Source: Sipunculus nudus (taxonomy: Eukaryota > Annelida > Sipuncula > Golfingiida > Sipunculidae). From it: 64,000 nt of DNA. Positions 26,742 to 37,569 of the stretch are shown piece by piece. Position 1 is the first letter of the stretch. Every line of letters begins with the position of its first letter. The stretch is from assembly GCA_026874595.1 (NCBI GenBank), contig CM049311.1:13297676-13361675 (forward strand). Direction: 5' to 3'. Under the pieces are notes generated by a model. It was not told where the DNA came from, made no database searches, and saw only the letters and a program-made list of their open reading frames with translations. A program made the position numbers and the translations under genes.

Positions 26742-27164
26742 TGGGTTTGTATGATACCCTCGTAAAATTATGTTTATAAATAAATAAATAAATAAATAAA
26801 CAGGATTAAGAAACTAATTGCTTTATGCTTGGTTTATAATTTAAATTTCCGTATAGAAACGTATGCATGAAAAATATTTTTAAACTTTACTTATGTCGTT
26901 AGCTAAATGTCAAAAGGCAATATTTGATTGGTGACTGATATTTCCTTTTATATGACAGTAAATAATTGTATTTTTGTAAGTGGTAATCCTTAAAAAAATC
27001 TGTGACAATCCGTCCTCACCAGCGAAAATAAAAACCCTGGAAAAGTCATACGATCAGAAAACATGGCAATGCAACCTTACACACAAGATATGGTCATCCT
27101 TTATAAATATATGAAAATAAATCAAAATTTGTTTAGTCGGCTACCTTTTTGGTTGTCCCTTATG

Positions 27165-27400
27165 TTTGTCTGTTGATTGCATGCGGGCTTACTTTTTGGT
27201 AAAAAATGCGTGGTGGGGCGGATGCGGACTGAAAGCTAAATATGCGGGGCTGGTGGGGGGGGGGGGGGGATTTATTCTTTATATGTGCAGGGCGGTGCGG
27301 GTTTTCACAACTGTGGGGCGGGGCGGTCGCGGGCTGAAGGTTTGTTTTGCAGGGTGGGTGGGGGCTCTAAATTGCGGCCCCGCGCAGTGCTCTAATACAT
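27165..27400 (+). mobile_element. Right part of the G-rich inverted-repeat element
   Basis: Repeated GCGGGCT, GTGGGGCGG and GCGGGCTGAAGG motifs with long G runs, ending GCCCCGCGCAGTGCTCT. Read backwards, this end resembles the left end at 22082. It is the partner of that block across the LINE. Confidence 0.45.
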
Positions 27401-28640
27401 ACATATATACAGACAGACAGACATGCATACAGACAGATATACATACATACATACACACATACATACACACATACATAAAACCACACGCATACACAAACAT
27501 GCAGACTTGTATATGCTGATACAAATAACGATACATAAACAGAGGTGATATTAAACACATGAATAATGCTTATATAATTTATTATTAAGGAGATACATTT
27601 GTTTGAGTAAATATTCTACTTAACTAAGCGTGCTAAAAGTACATATGAGTCAAATAATACTAAATATTAAATTCCACATGTGTCATTTTAATAGCATAGA
27701 AATATATAACAACATATTGCATCAAGGTAAAGAATACGATATATTTTTTTGTAAAAAAAATACGATATGCTTGTTAAAAATTGAATCATAAAATACTCAA
27801 AAGACTAGAGACTGACTTTTAGAAAAAGCATATAAGATACCCTTCATGAACTGACGAAAATATGATGGCATTAATCACATTAATCTCATTAATCACAAAA
27901 GCAGGACACAATCATGAAAAAAAATACCAGGTCTTATTAGTAATATAGTAATAATACTGTGAACGGCTTAATTAACACACTAATATAAACTACTTTTTTA
28001 CTTAATTTATGGTAACGATGTTATATTCTAACATGAGGGACAGAACGTTAATTATGTTGAACGTTATAAGGAGTAGAAATTGCAGCATATGTAAAGTTAA
28101 ATAAATTATAAGATTTGTAAATTAATCACATGATATGTACGTCTATACATTTTGTTATTGTACATATATTAAAGTTTGAAACTCTTTATAAATTGTAATT
28201 CAGAAATAAAAGAAGTATAAAAATAAATTTAATATAACAAAATATGAAAGAAATTGCTGTTGAGTATTTTCCCCCCTAATTATACAATGAAATATCCATA
28301 CTCAAGGTCCGCAGCCATCTTTGAGAACAACAATTGGAATTTAAACAAAAAATTGTATTTTCAATTTATGTTCTTAATCATGCCCGTGTTCAGAGGTACG
28401 TAGCTAAGTTCCCACGCGGTTATATATAAGTATAATCATTTTGAATTCATTAGAGTTAACTTATTAAAAAGTAAATGAATAGAAATGATATAATTACATA
28501 CATTAAAATCTAAAACAATATGTTGTTCAATGATTTTAGCAAAATAAAACACTCAAATTTGAAAAAAAAATGTCCACGGCCATCCTATAATAACTATAAA
28601 AGACAAGTATTGAAAAATGTACAACATATAAAGATGATTT
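27400..28640. other. AT-rich flank downstream of gene 1
   Basis: An ACAT/ACAG microsatellite (27400-27480) is followed by very AT-rich sequence without open frames of note, then a poly-G run at about 28647-28664. Confidence 0.5.
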
Positions 28641-28681
28641 CATAATGGGGGGGGGGGGGGGGGGTTGAAAGCACACTTAGT

Positions 28682-28687
28682 TTTAAT
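28682..28687 (-). promoter_or_regulatory. Gene 1 poly(A) signal (ATTAAA)
   Basis: ATTAAA on the minus strand about 90 bases after the gene 1 stop codon, with no AATAAA closer to it. Confidence 0.45.
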
Positions 28688-28776
28688 AGCCGGGAGATGA
28701 CGCTTTACACCGGACATCGTGGATATGTATGGTTCAGCATTAATTCAGCATAATCATGGTTGGCAAGATCCAGGCA

Positions 28777-28959
28777 TCATAACTCTTTTATTTGACTGTA
28801 AGGAAACATTTCCATGTATACGATCTGTGTCTTCAGTAGAAAGACTTGTCTCCTTAAACTGAACAAAAGTCCCAGGCGGAAGTCTTGAACACTTACACTG
28901 TCTGGTTTTTTAGGCAAGCTCACATTCACCTCGGAGAGTGGCTCCTCGCATTCATTCAG
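28777..28959 (-). CDS. Gene 1 exon 4 (last helix, stop)
   Basis: Acceptor ttcttttctag, phase 0, 60 codons plus TGA. It starts LNEC and contains the sequon N115-V-S and then the long C-terminal helix. Over 26 residues from LG to FPY it aligns with gene 2 without a gap, with identical L, G, F, R, Q, Y, F, P, Y and another shared L/G-type core. Confidence 0.75.
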   Translation of the reverse strand: MNECEEPLSEVNVSLPKKPDSVSVQDFRLGLLFSLRRQVFLLKTQIVYMEMFPYSQIKEL

Positions 28960-29138
28960 CTAGAAAAGAAAGATCGTATTATTGACAGTTTACTGTATAT
29001 ATATATTATAGAAAATAACTGATTAACATTTACAACTACAGTCGAACCTGTCTGAGAACCCACCTGTCTAATATAACCACCTTTCTGTTAAGACTACCTT
29101 TGGCCAGTCCTACGGCTGGTCATATTGGACAGGTGTCA

Positions 29139-29194
<56 letters not shown>

Positions 29195-32100
29195 ATTATG
29201 ACTTGTTAATATGAAAGAATCCTTCACCACGTAACAAAAAAATGCACGTGTTAGAAATTAAATACAGATGTTCTGCTTTAAATAAATCTTTATAAATCAT
29301 ACTTATTTTCTAGATATTTTTATGGACTGAAAATATTGGTAATTACACGTCCAATATCTCCAACCTGTATGTGTTGATTCTCACCTTTGCCTTAAGAATT
29401 TCGTCAACAGGTTCTAGCTTTTTAAGTATCTTGGTCGCTAGGTCAGTCTGTTCGGTCTCGTTTGTCAGTTGGATTGCCTGAGCTACCCGCTTCCTCATGT
29501 ACATAATCTGGGCCTAAAATGGAACGTGATTCTCGTTAATGCATCTATTGATTCACAATGATTAATCTTTACGCCTGTTTATCTGTTATCATGGAGGGGG
29601 CATATCTCAATTTAGATCACCTTATTCTCTCCGACTTGATTGTATTAAGTTTTATTATATTTTATGGACACATGCAATCTCTTAAAGATGATAATAATAA
29701 TATTCTATTATCATCATCATCATCATTATTATAATAACTATTATACTATAATAACTATTCTTATAATTAGAATAAGCATTAATATGTATAATACAAAATA
29801 ATTGGGTGATTCATTTTCATGAAGGAACATGTCGCAAAAATGAGAAAACGTGTGTATCGAGGAAAATGTCAAAAGTAAATCTTATAACTGAAAAGAAAAT
29901 AACATGCTGGTTGTGTATCAAAGGAAACTGCCATCTTATCCGTTGTATTTAGAACCAGCTATTGCCTAAGTGTCTAATGCTGCGTTTGTTTCCTCTTGGA
30001 TATATGGCGATCACCGGATGTCAATTGGTTCAAACGACTAACAACCCTTTCTACGAAAGTAGCAGAACAAAAGGACCATTTGCCGGATGTATAGTTTCTC
30101 ATAGTAACCAAACAGGAACTGATTTAGAAAATGCTCCATGTATTTGTTCAATTATATTACACTAAAAACTATAGCAAGTAAAATCTAGGTTTTGTTATTT
30201 GCTCTTTGGATGCCGTCAAATGCCGTTGATAAAGGTGAAGGTCGCCAAGCGGGGCGTATGGTGATACTCCAACAAGCTCCAGTTCGCCAGTGGTAAAATC
30301 ACTGGGAGTCTGGGACCACGTGTTAAACGCTATTTCAATTTGTCAGCGCGCTCACTGGGCATACTCTGCCTCTCCAGAATACGGCTTTGCTGTTTAGGGA
30401 TCGTTGGATTCATAATCTGACCCAACAATGCACCGGGTCTTCTAAATAAACCAGTGGCGTAATAATAAATGCAGTGAAGAGGACAAGGCAGTCCGTTTAA
30501 GTGTGTTCGATAAGAAGTATTTCAAGGCAAATTACAATTTTTTTTAGAGAGAAATGTAACTAGAAGATGTTTCCTTTACATGTTACCAATTTTAAAGTTA
30601 GGTAATTGAGACAAGTAGTCCCGGCCGTCCCACAATACCTAAACAGAAGAGATTCGTTTCGAGCGGAGTTCGAGTTCATATTTACCATATAACCTAGAGG
30701 TAAGGAATATAGGAGTGTTATATCTAAAGTGTCTCATATGAATATAACACCATAAGAAGGGCGGGCGGTCAGGAGTGTTTAAATCTAATTTTTTACCATG
30801 GTTACGTTGTCCTTTACAGGCTTGGAAACGTAGGGCAGGTGTGTCAGCCATCTGATTTCCTGCCTATTGGCAAACATTTTGCAGTTAGTCCAGTCTTCTA
30901 AACCGACTAAATCACACTGGAACACCAAGTTAAAAGGTACATGATCATTTAGAATAATATAATGTAATACCTAACCGAAGTATCAAAGCAAAATCATCCC
31001 TGCACACGAACTAACTATCAAGTTCCCCTGTTTCATACGTTGTTATGGTTCCGATCTTGCGTAGACATGGAAACTCCCAAACAAGGAGCAGTTACATGAA
31101 AGAAGAAACACAGAAAAACACAGGTTGGAAGCTTGAAAAATCTAAATTTTTTGTTAAGTTGCGGGTTACGATTAGCAGGTGGCGTGCGCGCTTTCTTTAT
31201 GTTTTGCTCATCGGATCGCGCCCAAATCAAGACTATTTCCAATAATGTATAGGGGTAAGGAAAAGTATTTACATCAAAATCTTGAAAGATACCAGAATAA
31301 ATAAAATAAACACCATACTCCAAGTATATTTAACATGCTTAAGGTATGTGTATAGGCCCCTTATAACAAAGGTCAAATATGCACACATTTAAAACAGATA
31401 TAAAGCGAAATCAATAATTTAGATAAGTTGTTCTGCGACGATTTGTCCTAGCAAAGACGTTCATCGTATTAACCTATGCTTATTTCTGATAAAAATCTTA
31501 ACACCTTTAAACATACAGAGAGGGGGAGAGAGAGAAAAAAAGAGCGGGGGGGGGGGGGAACAGTATGAATGGTTATCTTACTTACGTGGGCCTGCAGAAG
31601 GCAATCTGTGTAATTGTCCAACTCATTATCCTGAAACAGGATGCGGCGAATCTCTGTGGTTCTCCATCCGTCCAACACGCAGAGGTCTTCCATGACAGGA
31701 GCGACTGGTATCACGTGACAAGTGGCCAAAAACATCCACAGGACTCCTGGAAAAACTAAGTATTAATGGAAAACTTTCATACGTCTGTCAACTATTCACG
31801 TCAATTTTACTTCTGTCTTAAAACTAATATATGTCATTGGAACGTATCTATGTAAACACAAAATTAGGTCACTGTGACCTATATTATGCAAGCTACAGGG
31901 TGAATGCATAATTTAGAGCACCCTAAAATAATCAAAGATAGGATTATAATATGATCACGAATCGAGTTTAAATAATTAAACATATATTTTTTTTATCAAA
32001 AGCTTATTTAATTTATAAAATATTCTGAAGATTTCACGTGTTCTAATATATAATGTTATGTCTGTTGTCAGGTACCTGAGGCATCCTTTGGGCAATGACC

Positions 32101-32782
32101 ATCAGCTTTTACGGACTGAGGATGGACTGTCAGTGTAGGCTATAGGTAGCGCCACATGTACTGGCTTTGTTTCTGTGATCTTTGCAATATCCTCCGAAAA
32201 AAACTCACAATTTAAGAGCCAAATTTCATGATTAGGATGTGAAATTAAATAATTACAAAATCACAGTTTTTTTCAATTCTGTTTTAATTTAATTTATTTT
32301 TATTTTGATTTTAAATTTTCATTTATTTATATTGTTAAGCTATTTTTGGAGAGCCAAAAAGGTTTAATTCATTTTAAATTCATTTTTTCTGTGTGGTATA
32401 TAGATCTAAGATCTTGAACCGGACTGTTATTCTCTGAGAAGATTTATATGAACTGTTCTCTGGATTATATGCTTTAAAAGACTTTTTGTCGCTGTGACAG
32501 TGGTGGTATCCAGGTACTGTACACTTTATTTATATACGTGTGTTGATTGACTGTTGTACTGTTGTTATACTGTGTAATTATATTGATTTAGTGTATTGTA
32601 CTGTTAGGATTGTCTTAAGAAGAAATTATAATTATTTGTTAACAAACAACCACTGACTTCTTTATTCATTCCCCTAGACATTTCACGCTGCCTAGTGTTA
32701 CAGAATCTGATCTTTTTTATCTCCATAACTAAATTTATGCTGGTCACGACTACGTGATCTGTTGAATTTAGGTTCCGTAACA

Positions 32783-32814
<32 letters not shown>

Positions 32815-34376
32815 ATATATATATGTTTCACAACTTTTCCTGTTCAAAGTGTACCTTAGTTCAAAAACATTTAATATCCCTTAGCAATCTGCCAATTTAA
32901 GTTTAGCATCATGCCCCATGGCGACCGGCTTAATGATCAATGGATCGTATTATTTTAGCAACTAAAATTACCGTCAGTTTAAACCCCATTTCCTGTTCAC
33001 ATTAAAAATGAATTATAACGGTTATTTTTGGTCATGATCCAACCTATTCTTCTTTCATTCTTTCATTTGTAATTCAAGAAGATTAATCCAAACTATTTTC
33101 TTTATTATAATATTTTTTCGGTAATTAAATAACTAAGATTCCAATTCTAATTTCGTTTTTATCTGGGATTAACAGTCAAAATAAATCATCAAAAATATTG
33201 TTTTCGTATGAAATCATAGGCGCACACCTATAGCACCATTTCGGCCATTCGATATTAAGAGTCTATGACCAGCGTAAAGGCCAAATTATAAGTGCTTCCT
33301 GAGTCAGGTTGTCACGGCTAGTGGACCTTCAGACTGATGTGTACAGGTCGGGTTTCCATGGGCAGAGTTCACAAGGGCCGAGTGCAAGGGGAGTCGTCTT
33401 AGACAAATTCCATCGGGACCCACCTCAAAATAAGATAATTTTCTCATGATTTATGGTAATAAAAGCGAGCCCCTTTGTGGACACAGCAAGGATCATTCCC
33501 GATATGTTAGAACATAAACATGTTATTGGCATTCTGTGCGAGGGCCAGAGAGGAGTTACATGACGACGGCCGAGTGCCACGACCAAAGATTATAAAAGAG
33601 TTAACAAGGTTTTATAAATCTGCATTTTTGCTCAATATATTTTTCTTATTTTAGGCATTTTTATTGTGACTGTAAAAGATATCAGTCAAGGCCCCTACGA
33701 TTAAGTGTTTTCTGATTAACAGCAAGTCGGCGGAACTGAAGTAGATTAGCAGTAATTCACTCACCATTATTCTTCCATGAGGTGGTCAGCCATTTAACAT
33801 GATATTAAGCAAAACACATAAAACATCTTGAATTACAATATATCTATTAGGCAACAAACACAAGATATAAACCTCGTCTGGATTGTAAGATTTTCCCCAT
33901 AAGGCAACCAAATCATTCAGCTTTCACACAAATTCAGTTGTCTGACGGTCTGGACAGAAGTGAGTAAAAAAAGATAACGGTACAAAAACCTTGTTTATCT
34001 TTCGTAGTGATATATGGCTGATATATTCCACCCTCCAACCATCTATAATTCTATCCACTAAGAGTGTAGCAACATTATAAAATAAAATGAACACACCTAC
34101 ATCGCGTTTTTTAAAAGCATTGCTTTTGACATGTGCCAAAACGTGTTGGAAGAACAAAATGGGTGGGTGAATCAAAATCTTATTCGATGATTTCAAACAC
34201 GTAAATTTTATCCAGATGGGAAAATATTTTAAATTGCTATAAGAACAATCAAATCTTTCTTTTATACGGTTTGGAAAAGATTTTGCAATTGATTTGTGAA
34301 AGTCGTATAAAAATAGGGAATAACAAGCCTAGCTCGAAACCGTCAATAGTCACATACCTTGGACGATTCGAAGCAT
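28777..34376 (-). CDS. Gene 1: secreted helical protein, candidate IL-6-like class I cytokine (joined exons)
   Basis: CDS = 34376..34358, 31746..31586, 29513..29385 and 28959..28777, 163 residues. I recognise no exact ortholog. Residues 1-22 form a signal peptide (MLRIVQG, hydrophobic VLWMFLATCHVIPVA). The mature part is rich in predicted helix: TTEIRRILFQ (36-45), AQIMYMRKRVAQA (61-73), ATKILKKLEPV, and a long last helix (about 129-155) with LG at 132-133 and FPY at 155-157. Cys 29, 55 and 107 and sequons at N78 and N115 fit an extracellular protein. All splice sites are GT-AG. Introns 2 and 3 are phase 0; intron 1 is phase 1 after a 19-nt exon, as in IL-6 and LIF genes. The last exon is homologous to that of gene 2. 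A helical growth factor of another family remains possible. Gene structure is more certain than family. Confidence 0.7.
29061..29135. repeat. Imperfect hairpin in gene 1 intron 3
   Basis: CACCTGTCTAATATAACCA (29061-29079) and the reverse complement of 29117-29135 agree at 17 of 19 positions. A (TA)n run (29139-29197) follows. The arm contains ATAACCACC, which resembles the 17-base unit of the satellite at 53.8-56.3 kb. Confidence 0.6.
29139..29197. repeat. (TA)n microsatellite in gene 1 intron 3
   Basis: Nearly pure TA run. Confidence 0.9.
29385..29513 (-). CDS. Gene 1 exon 3 (middle helices)
   Basis: Acceptor ccattttag, donor gtgaga, 129 nt, phase 0 at both ends. It encodes basic and hydrophobic helical residues with the sequon N78-E-T and ends KLEPVDEILKAK, comparable to KLRNLELIIIKE at the same place in gene 2. 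Confidence 0.75.
31586..31746 (-). CDS. Gene 1 exon 2 (signal peptide core and first helix)
   Basis: Acceptor cttagtttttccag and donor gtaagt are both strong. 161 nt; with exon 1 it makes 60 codons exactly. It holds the hydrophobic core, Cys29, a WRTTEIRRILF helix and Cys55. Confidence 0.8.
32783..32824. repeat. (AT)n microsatellite in gene 1 intron 1
   Basis: Nearly pure AT run interrupted by one TT. Confidence 0.9.
34358..34376 (-). CDS. Gene 1 exon 1 (19 coding nt)
   Basis: ATG in good context (CACC before it), six codons plus one base, then donor gtatgt. An ATG 13 bases upstream is out of frame with exon 2, so this ATG is chosen. Joining G to GA of exon 2 gives Gly7 and continues the signal peptide. 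Confidence 0.65.
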
Positions 34377-35080
34377 GGTGAAATCCCATGGTATTGCAGG
34401 TACAAGAGAAATGAGCAAGTTTCACAAACTTATCTGGTTTGAAACGGTACATTGGTGGTGCCCTATTCATAGCCATCAAAGATCTGTTTTATGCCACCGC
34501 CCCCCCCCCCCCCCCCCTTAACACGAACGGATAAACACACCCCAAATCCTCGTTAAAACACGATTTCTGCTCTATTTGATGACATTGATAGTCTGATAAT
34601 ACTGCGTGTTGTTTCAATCGTATCCCTCGCCGCTTTCAGTGAGCCGAATTAATTGAATAATCAATGAGCGTTTACATATTCAAAGGCCATGCGTCAAGGC
34701 AGGTATACTGATGTATGGTACGTCACAAACGAAAGTGCAACGGTTTTGTATCTGTGTAATTTTGATCAAAGCTTATTCGTGCATTTCAGGCATGAACCAA
34801 CGCATTACAAACACTACCTCACGACCACTCGCACACGTGGCGCGTGCAATCCACGTCTTTAATGCTAATACGCACGCTACTCCTCCGCAACAACACTGAT
34901 TATTTATGTAAAACCAATACACAGAGATAAATCCCTAGCCGTGACAACACCACTCAGCACTTAAATGAGACTTGACAGCCAATAGGCTGGTCGCAGACTC
35001 TCAGATGTCAGAAGGCAGAAACAGTGCTAACCAATCCCACCATCAAACATCACGTATTAAAAAATATATGAGTGTGTATG
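34377..35080 (-). promoter_or_regulatory. Presumed 5' flank of gene 1
   Basis: This interval precedes the gene 1 start codon on the minus strand. It contains a run of C bases (34500-34517 on the plus strand) and a CpG-richer block near 34800-34880. I see no convincing TATA box, so the transcription start is unknown. Confidence 0.25.
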
Positions 35081-35460
35081 TTGCTTGTTGTAGGTGTATT
35101 TATATTACAGTTGGTTGGTGTAGGTGTATAATTGTATTATGTTGGTGCTGCAGGTGTATTACGTAAATCAAGAGAAAAATTCAATTATTAAGACAAATTA
35201 GCCTAATTGGAGCTCCAGAGACTGCGCTTCTCATTTCTTAGCAGTTTTTTCCCCGACTTTACTAACGAAAATGAATCCTTATTTCACAAGGCCAGATTTG
35301 GTTCTTTTAATAAGGAGTATCTTTTAAAAAAGTTGTGAAGATGTCAAGTTGTGAAGTCAAAATATCACGTGTCACAAGTTTGTATCCCAATTTTCTGTTC
35401 TGTCGTCGGTCCTAAGCTTTGAAATCTTGATACTTGTTTTGAGGTATAGTCATCAACCTT

Positions 35461-36130
35461 TGCAGCCTTGATGCACCTTTTCAAGGGCTAGGTCAAGTTC
35501 GAACATGGGTGACCTTGACGCATTTTTCAAGGTCATGGCAGCAATATTGTTCAAATGAAGTTAAGGCAATAAAAAAAAATAAGGTACAATCACCAAAGTT
35601 GCCGTGTTGATGCCTCCTATCAAGGGCTAGGTCAAGTTCAAACAAAGGTGACGTTGATGCATTTTTCAAGGTCACAGTTGCAATAATGCTAAAATGAAGT
35701 TAACGAAATAATTCTATTAGGATTTGAAGTAGGGTACAGTTACCAAACTTGCAGCATTGATGCAGCTTAAGAAGGGCAAGCTCAAATTAGAATACGGATG
35801 ACCTTGATGCATTTTTCAAGGTCACGACAGCAATAATGCTAAAATGATGTTTACACAATTACTCGAATAGAATTTGAGTCGCGGTACAAAAAACTTGCAT
35901 CATTGATGCACCTTGTCAAGGGCCAATTCAAGTTCGAACATGGATGAACTGATGCATTTCACAAGGTCACATAGGTGAAAATGATTAAATGATGAAAACG
36001 CAAAACTGGAAAAAAATTTGAGGTAGGATACAGAAACCAACCTTGCAGCATTGACGCACCTTACAAAGGGCTAGCTCAAGTTCGTGACGCATTTTTCAAG
36101 GTCTCATAGGCGATAATGCTAAAATTAAGC
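35461..36130 (+). repeat. Tandem array, about 145-base unit, 4.6 copies
   Basis: Units start near 35464, 35607, 35754, 35899 and 36047 with the theme GATGCACCT..CAAGGGCTAG..CAAGTTCGAA. Each carries a version of TGACCTTGA..TTTTTCAAGGTCA, an inverted pair of extended AGGTCA half-sites. Copies are clearly diverged, so the array is old. Confidence 0.8.
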
Positions 36131-36599
36131 ATTCCGTCGATTGTTCCCCTCGCAGTTTCTTAACAAACAAGGTCCATGTTTGTGGTAGGTTATTATGAGA
36201 TAGAACGATTGTATTGGTTAATATAAAAGATAAAAGGAAAACTTAGTATCGTAAGTAGTCCCTGATGGGAAAAGGAAAGGCCTAGACTAAGGTCCAATGA
36301 ATAGGCCTAGACAAAGGTCCATTGGTCCGGAAAAGGAGGGTCAAGGCCGCAAAAAATGGTCTGACGGCCGTGAAAAACGACTTCGGCGGCTACAAAGAAG
36401 GGGGGGGGGGTCCAGACCCACTGAATCGCTGCTTGATAGCAAGGCGACTCAAACGTGATACCAGCGACCAAGTTAATTGACTATATGTATCTTCTTTTAA
36501 CTTTATCAACCCAAAGAAACGATTGTCATATTGGGGTTTGAACATAATTTAAAATTAATTAAATACCATGCGAATCTCAGTAAAATTTCCCCCCAGAAT

Positions 36600-37565
36600 C
36601 TGGCGTTCGTAAACACTCTGCTATTACCCATGTTAATTTGCAATGAACACGGTCACTGTAATAGGAGAGAAAACCAACTTGTTTCTGCAACTGAACTGGT
36701 ATAGATACTTGCAGCATAAATAAAAATACATGGAGAGCAACTGGGAACGAATTACATTATTATTAATATTATAGTTTTAAATTTTTGTACATAATAGTCT
36801 GTGCTATCAACCACGGTTAAAATGACTATGAATTCTAAATGTCCTTATACCCATCCCGGTTTGAATCATGTAAGTGTAAATGAAATATAGGACCTACGCT
36901 TATCATGCCGTATTAAGTTTTTGATATTAAAATTATCAGCTTGATTCTGGTAAAAAAAAATCCAATAAATACAGAGAGGGAGTACGCCCACAAGCCTTCT
37001 TGCTTTTTTTCCCCACACTGGCAAACGAGTAAATGACATTTTTCGTCTTCATTTTAAAAGAGTTTACCGTAAGTAACGGAAAATTGCGATTTCCGGACAA
37101 GCGTATTTGAACCGAACACGGCAATACTAGTACTAATTGGAGAAAAACCTAATTCGTTTCAGCAACCAGCATGAACTGATACAGAATAATGAAAAATTTA
37201 TGGAGAGCAGGTGGGAACTAATTAATAATCCTTTTCAGTATTTGTACGGGAGTTCGTGCTAGCAACCAGAATTGAAATGACTATGAATTCATAATGTGCA
37301 TATACACCGATCCAAATTTGAATAATGTAAATATAAATAAAATATACGCTTTTCATTCACAGCTAATTGCTGGTGAAAAAATCCCATATAACACAGAGGT
37401 GAGTACTCAAACAAGTTATCTTGTTATTTTTGCCCTACGATGGGCAAAAAAGAGTTTACCGTAAGTAAAAGAGTTTACCGTAAGTAAAAGAGTTTACCGT
37501 AAATAAAAGAGTTTACCGTAAGTAAAAGAGTTTACCGTAAGTAAAGGAGTTTACCGTAAGTAACG
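36600..37565 (+). repeat. Tandem duplication of about 470 bases with internal 19-base minisatellite
   Basis: The segment from about 36610 to 37080 recurs from about 37090: GGAGAGCAACTGGGAACGAA against GGAGAGCAGGTGGGAACTAA, and CAACCACGGTTAAAATGACTA against CAACCAGAATTGAAATGACTA. Both copies end in GTTTACCGTAAGTAACGG. In the second copy this end has expanded into about six units of AAAGAGTTTACCGTAAGTA (37448-37565). Confidence 0.75.
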
Positions 37566-37569
37566 GTAA

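Larger units (their letters stand above)
22325..26801 (+). mobile_element. CR1/L2-like LINE with SGNH-domain ORF1, decayed
   Basis: A nearly full-length non-LTR retrotransposon. In order: ORF1 with coiled coil, SGNH/GDSL hydrolase and zinc-knuckle region; ORF2 with apurinic endonuclease and reverse transcriptase; a 3' UTR of about 280 bases with a perfect hairpin; and a (TAAA)n tail at 26776-26801. ORF1 has a frameshift and ORF2 at least three frame changes and a stop, so it cannot move by itself. An SGNH/esterase domain in ORF1 is known from CR1-like LINEs. It appears to sit inside the G-rich element whose parts flank it. Confidence 0.8.

Noticed and set aside
30639-30851. Minus-strand frame (MADTPALRFQACKGQ) inside gene 1 intron 2 as a missing exon
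   Set aside because: The possible acceptor lacks a pyrimidine tract and the possible donor leaves in phase 1, which breaks the frame with exon 3.
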